DNA from: Rosellinia necatrix
Lineage: Eukaryota; Ascomycota; Sordariomycetes; Xylariales; Xylariaceae
Direction of reading: 5' to 3'
Length of the DNA: 64,000 bases
NCBI GenBank assembly: GCA_021209875.1
Contig: JAGYVD010000001.1
Coordinates: 5,084,001 to 5,148,000, forward strand
The notes under the pieces are model-generated. The model was not told the DNA's origin and did not search any database. It was given only the letters and a program-made list of their open reading frames with translations. Positions 1 through 12,213 of this stretch are shown here, piece by piece; within the stretch, counting starts at the first letter, position 1, and each line of letters begins with the position of its first letter. The translations under genes and the position numbers were made by a program.

Positions 1-2442
1 CTTCTCGGGCACAAGAGAACGTTTCTTCGTCTCAACAAGGGTGACGACGCTACTGCTTACATGCGCCATGTTGGAGGGGTCGACTTGAAAGCTTTTCTTG
101 TCGACGTTGCAACGAACTGGAGGCGGTCATACGTTAGCCACGGATGTGAAGGTTTGCTCATCGATGCGTGTATATATAAAGTGCACACCCCTTTTTTTTT
201 CCTTTCCCCTCATTTCATCTCAATACTTACTTTAGGAATTAATATTTTGTATACTATCACCAGTATGAACTCTTGAGAGTTGACTTCTGGTGATAGGCAT
301 AAATCTATTTGGGTGCGATAGGCAGTTGAGGCTCATCCGAAGGTCAACAGACATCAATGTTGATGTGTCGGCAAACAGCTCTAAAAATCTGAGAGTGGCG
401 TTTTGCTTGGGGTCTGACGACGTCACCGATGATGTCGTAAGCCGAAGAAGACGAGAGAGAACAGAGAAGTCGAGACGGGGGTCGTCTTAGATGGGTTGAG
501 TTATTGAGGAGCTCGTGAATCAACACGGAGACGGACAGATAGGTAGATGGATATGGATGGATGGGTAAATAAGTAGATGGGTATATGTCTCGGAAAGGGC
601 AGGCCTGGCAGCAAGAAGGATAACAACGTTGGGATGGCAATGTTGGTTTTAGGATGTGATTTAGACTTTAGCCAGGGGAGGAGAGGGGCGGGAGCTTTAT
701 GCTGATTGCCAGAGCAACTAGCTCGAACTCTAACTTAGCGAGAATCCTTTCAGTTCAGAAGGAGCTGGTTGAGGTTGACGATCGATCTTCAGAGACGGTT
801 CCCGACTTTAGAGAGAAAACGGCAGAGGAAGAGAGGAAGTTGGGCACTACGGAACTGGGCACTGCGGGACTTTCGGGTTCTTAAAGGCGTGGCAAAGGGA
901 GACCGAGCGAGTGACGGAGCGGGAAAGCGACACAAGAGAGAGAGGGAAGGCGAGATGCGCACATGGCACAGTGTAAGGATGCCCACCGGAAGCTGGGCGT
1001 GGGATGGCATGCAGCTACTCTGCCCAAGCGGTCAGCTTGAGCCGCAAATGAGCGCCCCGGATCCGATAGCAAACAACGATCCTCAGGCCAGGCATTAGTC
1101 GACATTGGTCGATCGGGGCAAACGGCAATGGCGGCCTGGGCCTGACATCCCGCCTGTCTGCGTGTCACGGCCACAGTGCGGTAGACCCAGCTTATCGGAG
1201 CCCGGCAGACGCGGAGGCGGAGAATGCCCAGAGCGAGCGTCACGTCTTGTCGTGTCGCACGGCGATGTATGCATGTCGGCGGGCGGCAACCACCCAGTTA
1301 GGTACCTAGCCACTGGGGACCAACTACAGCAGTCGGCAAGTACTGTACCTTAGGTAGCTATAACGCTCTGTATCGGGGGTGGGCACTGATTAGGACGACC
1401 AGGTTGGGTGCGTGTAAATGGGTACGGTAGGCTCATGAGACCGCGGCGTCCGGCATATGCAATGCAACTTATCTCTACACTAGCACTACTTTCATCAGAC
1501 AACCTTGCCTTCCCCAGCATGGTGGGAGTGGGGTTGTCAGTGGGGTTGTCCTGTAGTTAAGCTGGTCTTACTATGGTAGATACTTAGGTGTTGTGCCAGT
1601 GCTTCCTACTTGTTCATTCCTGGTGACAGGTAGCACATAGGCAGTTCTCCTGCAACTAACTATCTAGTGTGCATGCCTAGTACCTACCTACTTTTAAGAG
1701 ATAAACTACCTACCATACCTAGGCAACGCGGTTATGCGCAGATTTTACCCAGCCGTGATCATGATGCCTCGACCAGGTCCCCGGGTCCGTAAGGCACAGG
1801 CTATACATATCCTATCTCCCGCCGCCTCATTCTTCTTCATTCAGGGTATACCCTTCTATTTGTTTATTCTTACACTACTCTCGCAAGGTACCAGCACTCT
1901 CGACGGGGAGCCGATCGTCGGGTAGCAAAAAGTCGACCCATCACATCATACCTTGTTGTCACACTCACTGTACGCGCCGATAAAGGATATAAGGCGTTGG
2001 ACAACTGTCCAGGGCCAGATTGGGGCCCGGATCATGATAGGCTAGACGAGCTTCACAAGATCTATCATTAGGGTGTATGGAAACCTCGGCCGACTGATAT
2101 TTAATGCTGTAACTATCTAAATCAATTTTCGTTGGCTCATCTGAGTATATCTCTTGTGTAAGATTTGGCTGGTAATCCATTTGGGTTCTGCATAAGCGAG
2201 GATGTGGAACAAGGGACAGTCTTGCTTTGAAAACTTAGCAAGGGTAGGGGCTATCTTGCATAAGCGGCCAACCATCATTTGGAAATCTCTCTAGTTGCTA
2301 GTAACTTGACTATTAAACTATCTCTTAGGTTGCCTAATCTGAAGCCTCTGGTATCGATTTCTTAGGCCTTTTCATTTTTGTCGGATTTTTTTTGCCTCCT
2401 ATAATATCCAGCCTTCCTCCCAAGGCAAGTCGCCGCGAATAC
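1..2442. other. Left-edge stretch without a recognisable gene
   Basis: No reading frame here resembles a known protein. Frame 1 on the plus strand is open from the window edge to 276 (about 91 codons) and could be the tail of a gene lying to the left, but it has no recognisable domain. A TATA-like run lies at 171-180. Dispersed CCTA/TAGG repeats occur around 1675-1722. The part just before 2443 is downstream of idi1 and probably includes its 3' UTR. Confidence 0.5.
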
Positions 2443-3325
2443 TTACATGCGTCTAATTTCTTGTTCGTTGGTGTACTTCTCGAGTCTAGAGTCAATATTG
2501 CTCCACCATTCATAGAGCATCGATTCGCAGATAAGTTTGAACCAAGGGGTAAATTTCAGGGTAGGATCTTTGAATAGCGCTTTGAGCTCATCCTGAGTAA
2601 CGTATTTATAATCTTTAACCTCATTGAGGTTGATGTCAAGGTCGACATTAGCCTTAATGAAAAGGATATAGTCGACTATGTTGTATATTAGTATCACACC
2701 GAGCGGCAGAGGCTGAAGAATATACTCACTCTCGTGCTCGCCCCACTTGCCATCGCTTGGAGCCTTGTAGTGAATACGCGTCAGGAAGCGGAAGTCATCA
2801 AACGGGACCTGCTCCTGCTTGATGCCGAGCTCGTGCTCGAGCTTGCGCCGGGCTGCGCGTTTGACACCATCGACCGAGTCGGGGAGATTCGAACCCGTCT
2901 CGCCGGGGATGCCAAGGGGGTGTGAGCAACAAGTGTTGGTCCACATGTCCGGGAACGTGATCTTCTCGGCCGCTCGCTGTTGGAGGAGCAATCGATTCTG
3001 GTCGTCGAATAGGAAACACGAGAAGGCTCGATGAAGAAGACCCTTGTCTATGTTGGACATGAGATGGCCTATGACGATCTTGCATTAGCGCCCGTGACGG
3101 CTAGGTCGCGGGGTCGCGCTCGAGTGCTAACTCACAGAGCTTTTTGCTCGCGGTGCCTATTGGGTTGTCGTCGTTGTCCAGCACGATGCACACCTCGTCC
3201 ATCAGCCGGATTTGCTCGGCATCGTGGCCCTCAAGCTCGGCGGAGCTTGTGTCGATGTCCGGGAATAACCGCAAAATAGCTTCCGCCGAGGGGGCGCTCT
3301 GCGTGATTGTGCCCGTAGAAGACAT
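2443..3325 (-). CDS. idi1: Isopentenyl-diphosphate delta-isomerase (IDI1)
   Basis: Interconverts isopentenyl and dimethylallyl diphosphate in the mevalonate pathway and so supplies sterol and prenyl synthesis. Three exons on the minus strand (3325-3136, 3068-2730, 2675-2443) give 253 aa, normal for fungal IDI. Both splice joins restore conserved family sequence: KLC-HLM at the first and GEH-EIDYIL at the second. The Nudix fold spans about residues 65-215. The catalytic cysteine motif TNTCCSHP is at about 107-114, and the acidic catalytic motif GEHE lies at the second splice junction. Intron 2 (2729-2676) is 54 nt, in frame and free of stops, so an unspliced mRNA would read through. The protein ends in EIRRM, like relatives. 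The neighbours are not isoprenoid genes, so this is a stand-alone housekeeping gene. Confidence 0.95.
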
Positions 3326-4261
3326 TGTGACCTAGTACTGTTTGCGCGCCTTGTTTTTGACCTTGGGAGTAGGGGATAGAGGTGGAGGGAGGGAGGAGAG
3401 GAGGGGCACTTTCTCACCACGATAGAAGAAGTGGTGTAAGATAAATCAGATTTGCAGGGGTCCGAAAGGTGCTTACTTTTGTAGCCTACTTGCTCTGCAC
3501 GGGATTGGCCGGTGCCAATCAGAGGCGGTGCTTACCTGTCTCTAGCGTAATATTTAGAGTTATAGTCCCTTTGGCGTAGGAACAGTTATATAGTGACACC
3601 ATGCTGTATGCGGAAATAGTACGGTGCGGGGGCTAATAACCAGTGCAAATCGGAAGTTTCCTAAGTAAGACCCCCGATGCCCGACTTATAAATTACAGAA
3701 ACCATCCGCCGTAATTTACTTGATTACTACCTAAACTCACCGCATGCCACTCTGAATCAACGAGGCTGGACGCTGAAGACTGTGAGATTGCATATGAAGT
3801 CGAATGGCCGATACCGGTTGGCAATTGGCTGAACTTTTCTAATAGCGCTACTTAAAACACCGACATCCAGTTGGTTCCAAGTCTAAGTGACTCTGAGAAT
3901 ATGATGTGTGTAATTGAATAAGCACGTGGCCAATGGAATTAGGTACCTTCCTACCTACCTACCTACCTACCTAGGGCAACTAGCGTTAGGTGCGGAGGTT
4001 TGCAGCTAGATGTGATAAAACAGTCATATTTCGTACTCGTATATCCCTCGGAAGCCCCATTCATGGTAGATCCTCAACACGGAGATTCTTGGGAGCCGGA
4101 CAAGTCGGATACGTCTTTGCCGGGAAAGCAAATCATTGGATTCAGGAGCAATCCTTCGCCGCCGGATGGGACTACATAAGTCTATTGTCTATTTATTTAT
4201 AACAAAGCACCCGTCGAGTTACATAATGCGGGAACCCTGGCCCATCGTAGGAAATATAAAC
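3326..4261. other. Intergenic: idi1 promoter and MATE gene 3' side
   Basis: No gene is visible. The idi1-proximal part holds a pyrimidine/purine-rich tract (about 3360-3410) and the CCAAT pair. A short CCTA tandem run lies at 3950-3973, next to an AGGTACC motif. The part near 4262 should contain the MATE gene 3' UTR. Confidence 0.5.
3503..3522. promoter_or_regulatory. Paired inverted CCAAT boxes upstream of idi1
   Basis: ATTGG at about 3504-3508 (CCAAT on the minus strand) faces CCAATCAG at 3515-3522. They lie about 180-200 nt upstream of the idi1 start. CCAATCAG matches the consensus of the fungal HAP/CBF complex. Function is inferred from sequence and position only. Confidence 0.35.
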
Positions 4262-6493
4262 TTAACCTGCCGTATTGCGGCGTTCAGCCTCACGAACGGA
4301 TTGTTCCCAATCTCTAGTATAACAGTACCAATATTCTACCATGGCGACCCTATGTACAGGCAAGTTAGAGCCAAATCTTCGGACCGTATAAGGGGTGGGT
4401 AAAACTCACAAGGCCAATCCAATGGTTGTCCCGAACCATAGTCCCAGTAGCTTCCAGTCAAAGACGAATGCAGCAACGATTGAGATGGGCACTGCAACGA
4501 CATAATACGCCACGAGGTTTGCATAGCCTCCGAAAGATTGCTTGCCAATTCCCCGCAAAAGACCATCTTCGGAGATGATGAATTAGTAACAATTAAATGA
4601 TAAAAGTGTGGATTCGAATCAAGCCACCGGTGTGAAGCTCCCTGCGTCGAGAGTTGATAGGGGTGTGGTGCTACTTACGAGAGATGGCGGCTAACACATC
4701 AAAGATTTGCAGTACTGCACATAGCGGCAGGACCTTCGCGACGATCTCTATGACCTCTTCGTCTCGGGTGAACAAATGTGGGAGCTGGAATCGTAGGCTC
4801 CAGAGTAGGGTTAAATTAAATAGTCCGATAATACAGCCAATGAAGAATGCCTTTTCGAAATTAGTTAGTGGTGGCGGCGGAATTGATGTGCACATATACT
4901 TACTACTTGGGCTGACGTCCTGGCGGCTTTAACCAGTTTCGCCCCGATTAGATTTGCGATGCGCGTTGAGGCCGCGATGGATATAGGGAATGGAATCATA
5001 AACATAGTTCCCGTCACCGTCACGAGAATGGACTGTGCGGCGAGGTAAGCAGTGCCGAACTGGCTTGACAAAAGAGTGAGAATCTCGAACGCCAACCATT
5101 CAGCCACAACCATGATCATACCGGGAATCGCTAGCCGGATCATGGGACCTGTGACATGTTACTATCGGTAAATAAAACAGCATCATTTAGCTTACCCCAG
5201 TTAGTGAACGACCGCTTAGAAAGGCCTCCCCAGCACTGCGACCCATTTACGAAGACGACATATAGGACGAGTAAGATAGGCATTAGGTTTTGGGTGAACG
5301 CTACCGCAATAGGCGCGCCTACGAAGCCCAAACCAAAATGCCAAACCAGTAGCCAGTTGAGAAACATATTAACGGGCGCGGCGATAAGTAGAACACAGGT
5401 TGTAGCGGTAAACAAGCCTTGCGACTGCACGAATCGTTTACCACCTTCGAATGCGGCATATCCCGGAATGCCGAAGATAACGATACGGAGGTAGGTCCCG
5501 GCGAGCTCGGCGGATCGGGCTTCGGGCACGACATGTCGAAGGATGTCACCGGCAAAGAAGAAGAGGACGGCGATGGGGATTCCGAGTAGCCACAGGAAGT
5601 ACGTCATACGCTGTAGCTGTAGGCCTACAAGATGCTTGTGACCAGACCCGTACGCTTGGGCACAGAGGGTATCTAGGCTCGTTGCGAGGCCCTGGAAGAA
5701 GGCGTAGCAAAATATGTTCGCCGTCATCGTGCTTACTACTTATATGTTAGAGCCTGGTGCAAAGATATCGGGACTGCCATGCTAACTTACAGGTGACAGC
5801 TCCCAACTCCAGCTTTCCGAGCCTACCAACGGTGAATATACTCGTAATGTTGATGCTATATTGGAGCAAAAATGTCAAGATCAGAGGCGGCGCGTAAGTG
5901 CCGATCGTTCGAGCCTCCCTCTGCCACGTGGTCTCGATGATGCCATGAGCCACAGCGGCATCCCATTGTGCATTTAGGTGTTCGGTGTCTGGCGTGACCG
6001 ACCCGGACGTGCCCGGTAGCAAAGGCGAAGATTCGGATGGGCCGAATGCGAGTCTAGGTACCTCCTCATCGGGTGACGGTCTTCGAACCTTTGTGCTGAA
6101 GATAGTTCGGTATAGTCTAGAGAACACCCCACGTTTCCCGTCGTAGGTGTGTTTCGGCGGTAACAAGTGGTTGTCTCTCAAAAGACTGCGTTCCGCATCC
6201 CTCGACCTCTGAATTTCCTCCCTTGTGAGAGCTGGCTCAACAATGTCATTCACCATGCTTGGTCGCCTAAAATCAAATGCGAGCCCACTAGGCTGCTTGT
6301 ATAAAACCGGCCCAACCCCTGGGCCATGCCCAAGATCGTCGTCGGAATTGTCGTCGATAGCCTCATCGTCGGAACACTCTGCCAAATCACTCGCAATGAT
6401 AGACTGAGCAATAGGTGACCCAACCGTGAATGAAGCAGCTAGATCTAGTCCCGGCGTCCCCCCCCTCGTAGGCATTGGCTTTGGGTTCGCCAT
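4262..6493 (-). CDS. MATE-family multidrug/organic cation efflux transporter
   Basis: Predicted proton- or sodium-coupled efflux pump of the MATE family; which membrane it sits in cannot be read from sequence. Six exons on the minus strand (6493-5791, 5735-5196, 5148-4904, 4850-4679, 4566-4410, 4349-4262) give 634 aa. Residues 1-195 are a hydrophilic, acidic N-terminal extension typical of fungal MATE proteins; the twelve-helix domain follows. Family signatures include LELGAVTLSTMTAN across the exon 1-2 join, CAQAYGSG soon after it, and WRFQ/LFTRDEEV-type segments late in the protein. The C-terminus ends with a charged tail (VREAERRNTAG). All five introns have good donors and acceptors; intron 4 is longest at 112 nt. 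The start at 6493 (MANPKP) was preferred over the in-frame ATG six codons upstream, which is also possible. It shares a 957-nt divergent promoter with the DUF202 gene. Confidence 0.88.
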
Positions 6494-7450
6494 CTTGGAT
6501 GAGGCCCACACGCCCTGGGCAGAAAATATTCGAGGTGTAAGTAGTTAATAGTGAGTGATGGTATAAATATTCGAGGTTTAGGTTATATAACTTGGTAGCG
6601 GGACGAAACTGCTTACAGAAGGGCGTCTAGCCTGATGTGATGTGGATGCTTGCTTGTATAAATCCGGGCAATGAGTTACTAGTATTGCAGTAGGCAGTCC
6701 ATCTCGTGCAGTAGCGTAGGTACATACCTCCCTAGTATTTGCCTAGTACATACACACATTGAACTTACACACTGTCAACCCCTGTCACGCCTTTTCGGTC
6801 TCATGCACGTTGATCTCACCATCGTGGGGTGGGGGTCCTACAGCGGGACCGGAGGACCACTCAGCTATGCCCATTTTGTAATGGTTTGTGATGGTCCAAT
6901 AGTGTGAATCTACAGACTCTGAGTCATGTCTTTGACCTTACAACTGCTTGTAGTTCACTACTGGTTGTAGAACAGATCTCATCTTGGTGGGGGCATTTTG
7001 CCAACCTTAAAAACTACATTACATACAAATAGGTACCTAGTGTACTGAGCTTTGAAGAATGCATAGCTTCGAGTGTTTGTACTGTGACAAAGCCACTAGG
7101 TAATAGCCATATACACTATATATGAGGTCAAATGAAGAGGCTCAAGAGGGCTTCCCCCTTCCCCAGGTAATTTCCAAATAACTACCGGACCGGTGAGCCA
7201 ATCAGTGTATGGTAGTTTATGCATGTGACGTCTGTGGGTACCATTCTCCCACCACCCAAGCTTCTGTGGGGACCCTTTCAGTGATGCATGCCCCAGGCAC
7301 ACGGGTGACCACTCCCTGTCCGAGTCCTCGACCCACCAGCTCCAGTACATACTTGTATATTTACTAAGGTAGGCGAAGACTTTTGGCAAGCTAGACCATA
7401 ATACTACTAGAATCCCCCGTCCATCAACCGAGACCGAGGGAAGAGAGAAC
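6494..7450. other. Divergent promoter region, MATE gene and DUF202 gene
   Basis: No coding potential was recognised. It lies between two divergent start codons and must carry both promoters. TAGGTAC/CCTAGT repeats occur at about 6717-6745 and 7030-7040. Confidence 0.5.
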
Positions 7451-8509
7451 ATGGCTGCACAGCGACGACGCGACCAGCAAGCATGCCATCTCGAGGTCAA
7501 CGTGGAGGACGAGCCCGGCGTGCCCGGACCGTTCTCCTGCGTCCCGATCGAGGTCGGCCACTTCGGAGCCAGCTTCGCGGACTTCAACACGTTCGCATCC
7601 TGGCCGCTTCTGGGTCCACTGCTGTTCGAAAACGAGACCAGCGACGCGAGGGATCACTGCGCGAATGAGCGAAGTGAGTACATATTTGTGCACTTTCATG
7701 CAGACAAACCCGGTCCGCCAAACATCCTATCCCATCCCATCCTATCCTATTCCTTCGTGCCCTCCCCCCCCTCTCCTCCCTCGGCTCACCTACCACCTAC
7801 CCCTCCACTCTCCCGGCCAACGCTTATGCCCCCGACAACCGTATACATAAGAGTCATCCCCCCCAACCACCCCCCCTTAAGCTATCGGACATGACACGAC
7901 GAGGGGTTGCTGGAGTGATTGATGGGATGAATGAGATGCCAAGGGGCCTCGACTAACAACCCGCCCTAGCTTTCCTCGCCTCCCTCCGCCTCAGTGTCTA
8001 CATGTCCGTAGTCGCAGTCGCCATCGCGGTCTCGTTCCATCTGCGTTCCCCACCGACTGCGGTCGAGCAACGGCTGGCGAAACCTCTCGGGATCATCTTT
8101 TGGTTCCTATCCTTGGCCTCCCTGGTCGTTGGATTGGGCAACTATATCAGGACCGTCAACATGTATAGTCGGAGGGTGGCCATTGTGCAGAGTGGATGGC
8201 GGACACAGGTACGCCCACTTCTCTCTCGCTCTCGTTCCCTTTCCCCATCGTTCTCAATTTGATTTTTCTCCGGCTTTCGGCCGTGTCCGTCTATTTTCGG
8301 GTTTCACTGGCGCCGTCGTTGGCCCGAGCGGCCTCTACTTAGGTAATGGCGTGGAGACTAGGGGGAAATTGGAGAACAACGACGCTATGAATGACAAAGG
8401 TTTACTGACTTTGTCTTCTTAATAGTGCATCATGTCGTTCATCGCACTATTCATCTTCGGAACCTGCGTCGCTTTACTTGTCGTCGACCAGATACAAGCG
8501 GATGACTAG
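7451..8509 (+). CDS. Small DUF202 (YidH-like) membrane protein
   Basis: Function unknown; fungal DUF202 proteins are small integral membrane proteins. Three exons (7451-7673, 7970-8208, 8426-8509) give 181 aa. The first join rebuilds the DUF202 hallmark ARDHCANERTFLASLR at about residues 66-81. Three membrane helices follow, at about 83-100, 113-133 and 156-175, and the protein ends shortly after in VDQIQADD. Residues 1-65 are soluble. The introns are long for this window (296 and 217 nt), and the first is pyrimidine-rich. The ATG at 7451 is the only reasonable start in the open frame. Confidence 0.85.
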
Positions 8510-8990
8510 ATGCTATATCATCTTTAACAAACTGAGGGAAAGGAATGATGGGACAGAAGCGACAGACCACCTAGCACGCTTTTCACCATCAACCTCGTCG
8601 CATCCTCGAAATGACTATACTTGAAGCGGCTACAAGAGACCCAAAGCTGAAAAACAATTGAAACGACAATCGAAATCTGTCAGCCCCACGAAGCGGTCAC
8701 CGGGGTCCTGATTTGCGGGTAAATTAGGGTCATAATCGAATATTTAACCCTGCATAATTTGGCCGCAAAAAAGGATCTAGGTAACTAATTCTAAGATAGA
8801 CAAGGGCTAAGCGACGGAAATGCTATACTATATACATGGTATCATCAGCACGCGCCCAAGCAAATTCCAAAAATGGTCAAATGAGTTGGCAACTTCGCCA
8901 ACAAGCGTCACGGGGGCCAGGAATCCACGAATCGGAAGAAGAGCAGCCAGCTTTGGGGAACTCCTTGACTTAAGCACTTCAACTCACGAG
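8510..8990. other. Convergent intergenic region
   Basis: Lies between the 3' ends of the DUF202 gene (+) and the glycosyltransferase-like gene (-). Nothing recognisable beyond the presumed 3' UTRs. Confidence 0.5.
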
Positions 8991-11291
8991 TTACGACACG
9001 TTGCAGAATAAATCTTGCGCCGAGGCCGCCTCCAAGGCCTTCTGTCCCTTCCCAGACTCAATATTGCATTCGCCAACGCTCTTTTTGAACGCGAGCTCGA
9101 AGTCAGTTGCGCGGGCACGGATATCTCGTGGGTCCACTTCGGCGCCTTCCCAGTCCGCGACCGGCAAAGCAGTAAGCGGCCAGAGAAATCCGCTATTCGG
9201 AAGTGTGTCCAGTAGCCACACTGAAGATAATTGGGCCTCAGATTTCGACCGGACCCTGCGCCTGATTCCCTTGGTTTCATCGTCATCCGCATCACCATCG
9301 GGGACTGATGCCTTGGGGCTCGCGTACTCCTCGGGTACATTGTACAGTTCGCCATGAACAGTGGCAAGATGCCCTGCCATTTCTCTTCCGGGGTATATGA
9401 ACCAGTAACCCCTGACCCGAGCTAACCTCAAAGCATGCTCTAGCCATGACGGGTGTTGTTTACTCACGAGTTTATCTGAGATCATTGTCGGCATGGTATT
9501 GATGGTCTCCTTTACGTGTTGTATCCTTGACATGACATCGTGGAGTTCCATCCATTTGTCACCCATGATAAGTACCGCCTCACTAGTTGGTGCTTGCCAT
9601 AGGAAAGGGTTCGGTGTCCCTTTATTGTTCCCAGCAATATCCTCGGGGCTTTTGAATAGCGGAGGCTCAAACGGTTGTTTACCATCAAGAGTCACCAGAG
9701 GCTGTTCCAGACTGATTCCGAAGAGATGTTGACCCCAGTTATAGAACCCAGCGCTAGTAGAATAGCGATACTCGAGAAGGAGATATTTGAGATCTATCAA
9801 TGGATTGTTAGTTTGACTGAATTAATATCGTGGTTTTAGACTTACAGTTAAAGTATTGGGACGTGACTTCGGCGTAAGGAGAAAGCACAAGAAGATGCGA
9901 CTGCTCAGGGTTCACAGGCCAGAAGGACTCAAGGAACCGCGCCGATGCTTCCTCATCGGTTAATTTTCGTGGGGAGACTCGGTGTCTAAGGGACAGGAAC
10001 CGTTCGTTGGTAGGGTTTGAAACGTAGGGTGGCGGCCATGCGAACGAATCCAGAAACCTTTTGGTGGAAGGAGGGATGTAGTGAGGAAGGTCGATGGTGA
10101 TGTGCGGGACAGCGCTCGAGGTATAATCGGCTGCACTGAGTGACCTCAGCAGCCTTATCAACCCGCCCGAGGATTTTGGAGTGGCTTGAATCGAGATATC
10201 GATTTTAATACTATTCCACACTGTGATTCATTAGCACGACTGTAGTCTAGCGCGGGTGTTCCGACGGCTTACTTCGCAGCGCTGCGCTGTCCAGCTTCGT
10301 TATCCAATTCAGAGATTTGGACCCGAACCGAGGCAACTCTATCAGGGGAGTCTTGGACACTTTTAAGTGTTTTCTCAAACCTCGGGTGAAGAACGACTCG
10401 TCTTCATTGAACCCGTCTAGAATGATGACTTGCGGGTGCATATAGGCATGGATATGGTCTGTAAGGAGTCAGTATTTCTATTCCAAAGTAACTAGGGATG
10501 CAATGGCCTTTACATACGAAGTCCGCGGAACACCGATTTCTCCAGCCTTTCATTCGTCGAGATTGCGGCATAGTCAGGGCGGGCATCTTTTATTCGTTAG
10601 CCACGCCACATAACTATATATGGCAGATTGATCGGATTCGGAGATGGCATACCATGAAATATGATGACGCAGTATCTGTCGATGCCGTTGATTTCCCACA
10701 GCTCCTCCATGCTTAAGGCGCTTCGGCCTAGGAGCGCAAAATGCACATAGTTCTTCAGCCCTGCTCCCATCTGGCACGCCATCGGCAGCAGGGCGGCAGC
10801 GCTTTTTCAGGCTGGAAGCTACAAATAAGACATTTCTATTATTCGGCTGACTTCCCCGCGTATTCGCAATAGCCTGTAGTGACACGGCTAGGTTGGTGAA
10901 TTTGATGGGGCCGTTGAAATCGTTCCCCCCGGCATTCGAAACGAGCGCCTGCGTCTGCGCCTGCGCGACGGGGTCTGGGGGGTGCATCGCATCGCCAGGA
11001 GGCAGAGGATCCGGGGGCGATGGGGGGGCGATCGCGGGAGGGTGGGTATATAGGACGGCGCATGCGGTCATCGGGACCGAGGACGGGGATGTTGTGGATG
11101 AAGAGATACAAGAAGCCGGCGACGGCGAACATGAGGCCGACACGCTTGAGCGAGCGCCGCGGAGGGACCCGGGCAGGCTGCCACGACTGCCGCCGCTGGC
11201 CAGCGATCTTAACGATCTTGTGGTCATCGTCCTTCTTGCCGAGCTCTTCATCGCTCATGAAGAAGCCCCGCATCTTTCTCCATCCACGCAT
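8991..11291 (-). pseudogene. Glycosyltransferase-2-like type II membrane protein, frame interrupted twice
   Basis: Resembles the fungal family usually annotated as glycosyltransferase 2: a short cytosolic N-terminus (GKKDDDHK), one membrane anchor (about residues 51-66), a proline-rich stem and a lumenal domain. Enzyme activity and substrate are not established. Five exons on the minus strand (11291-10653, 10586-10518, 10458-10273, 10220-9846, 9793-8991); all four introns splice cleanly. The frame breaks twice inside exon 1, each time by one extra base in a homopolymer: G7 on the plus strand at 11022-11028, in the proline-rich stem, and T5 at 10803-10807, just after SSLK. The raw exon sum is 2072 nt; removing one base at each site gives 2070 nt (690 codons), and the rest of the protein is intact. 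This fits either a recent double frameshift or two assembly errors. ATGs at 11291, 11273 and 11255 are all possible starts. Labelled pseudogene only because the frame as given is broken. Confidence 0.6.
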
Positions 11292-12213
11292 CGAGAACCT
11301 CCCGCGACGGCGACGGCGACGGCGATGGCGACGATGGCGGAACGGAGGATGGTCGTTATTATCTGGTTTTCATTGGCGTCGAGAGGTTCGTGGGCAGCAT
11401 TTCACATGCTGCGATCTCAGATATCGGGGGGGATGGCGCGAATGGGTGTGGTCGGTCCGTTGGTCGGTGTTTCGAGGGTCGACAATTACGGTTGGGTGGC
11501 TCGCGCGGATGAGTTGGGTACCCAGAGTTGGTGACTGGAGTTGGCAGTTCCCTATAGTTATGCGTCGCAGGCTACCTAGGTAGTTACCTGCTAGGTAAGT
11601 AGCTACTGCCTAAGACGACGTGAGGGTTTGACAGAACCGATCGGGAAAGGCCAGAAGAGATGTGTCAACTTGTAGCTACGTGTTCCCGACGCCCGTCGTC
11701 CGCATAATGCCGTTATGCCGCGTGTCTACCTCGCACGAGCTTTGTTAGTGATAGATAAAGTACATAGGCAGTGAGGTAGTGGGTGATACATGGCACTATG
11801 TGTGAGGCGGCTGCGGATGCCGCTCGTTTCCCTTTCTAGATTAGCGGATGTTCCAGCACAAGTGTCTGGACCAGCGGATCTACCTAAGCTAAGCTACCTA
11901 CCTACCTACACCAGGCACCCCCGCTCCACCCCACCACAGCTGCTAGCTGCTTCTGCAGCTCGTCGGCCTCCCAAAAAAAAAAAACCTAAACCGCCGCGGG
12001 GCAGGGCGAGCATGGGAGCGCGCTGGTAGCGGGGCATCACAGAACCTTGGGGAAATTTTTCTTGAAGTCAGTGTAGTGTTTCGTTCTCCTGTACCATATC
12101 GCGGCGTCGCATTTTGACTTGAGCCTCGCTGCTTTGCTTGTAATCAGCCTGCAGTTTGGCTTATTTTGGTGTTATTCAAATACAACAATTCCAATACCTT
12201 CACTGTCATAAAC
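11292..12213. other. Divergent promoter region, glycosyltransferase-like gene and syo1
   Basis: No gene recognised. Contains CTACCTAGGTAG at about 11572-11583, a CTACC run at about 11880-11909, and an A12 tract near 11974-11985. Confidence 0.5.

Noticed and set aside
4580..4660. tRNA-like B-box GATTCGAATCC on the minus strand
   Set aside because: It lies in MATE intron 4, and no acceptor stem, A box or cloverleaf could be built around it.
2443..6493. idi1, MATE pump and CPR as parts of a terpenoid gene cluster
   Set aside because: No terpene synthase, P450 or prenyltransferase is present. CPR is 27 kb away, and the genes between are ribosome, proteasome and other housekeeping genes.
10574..11251. 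225-codon minus-strand frame as a separate gene
   Set aside because: Its middle part is the second reading frame of the glycosyltransferase-like gene between the two frameshifts; its ends are out-of-frame shadows.
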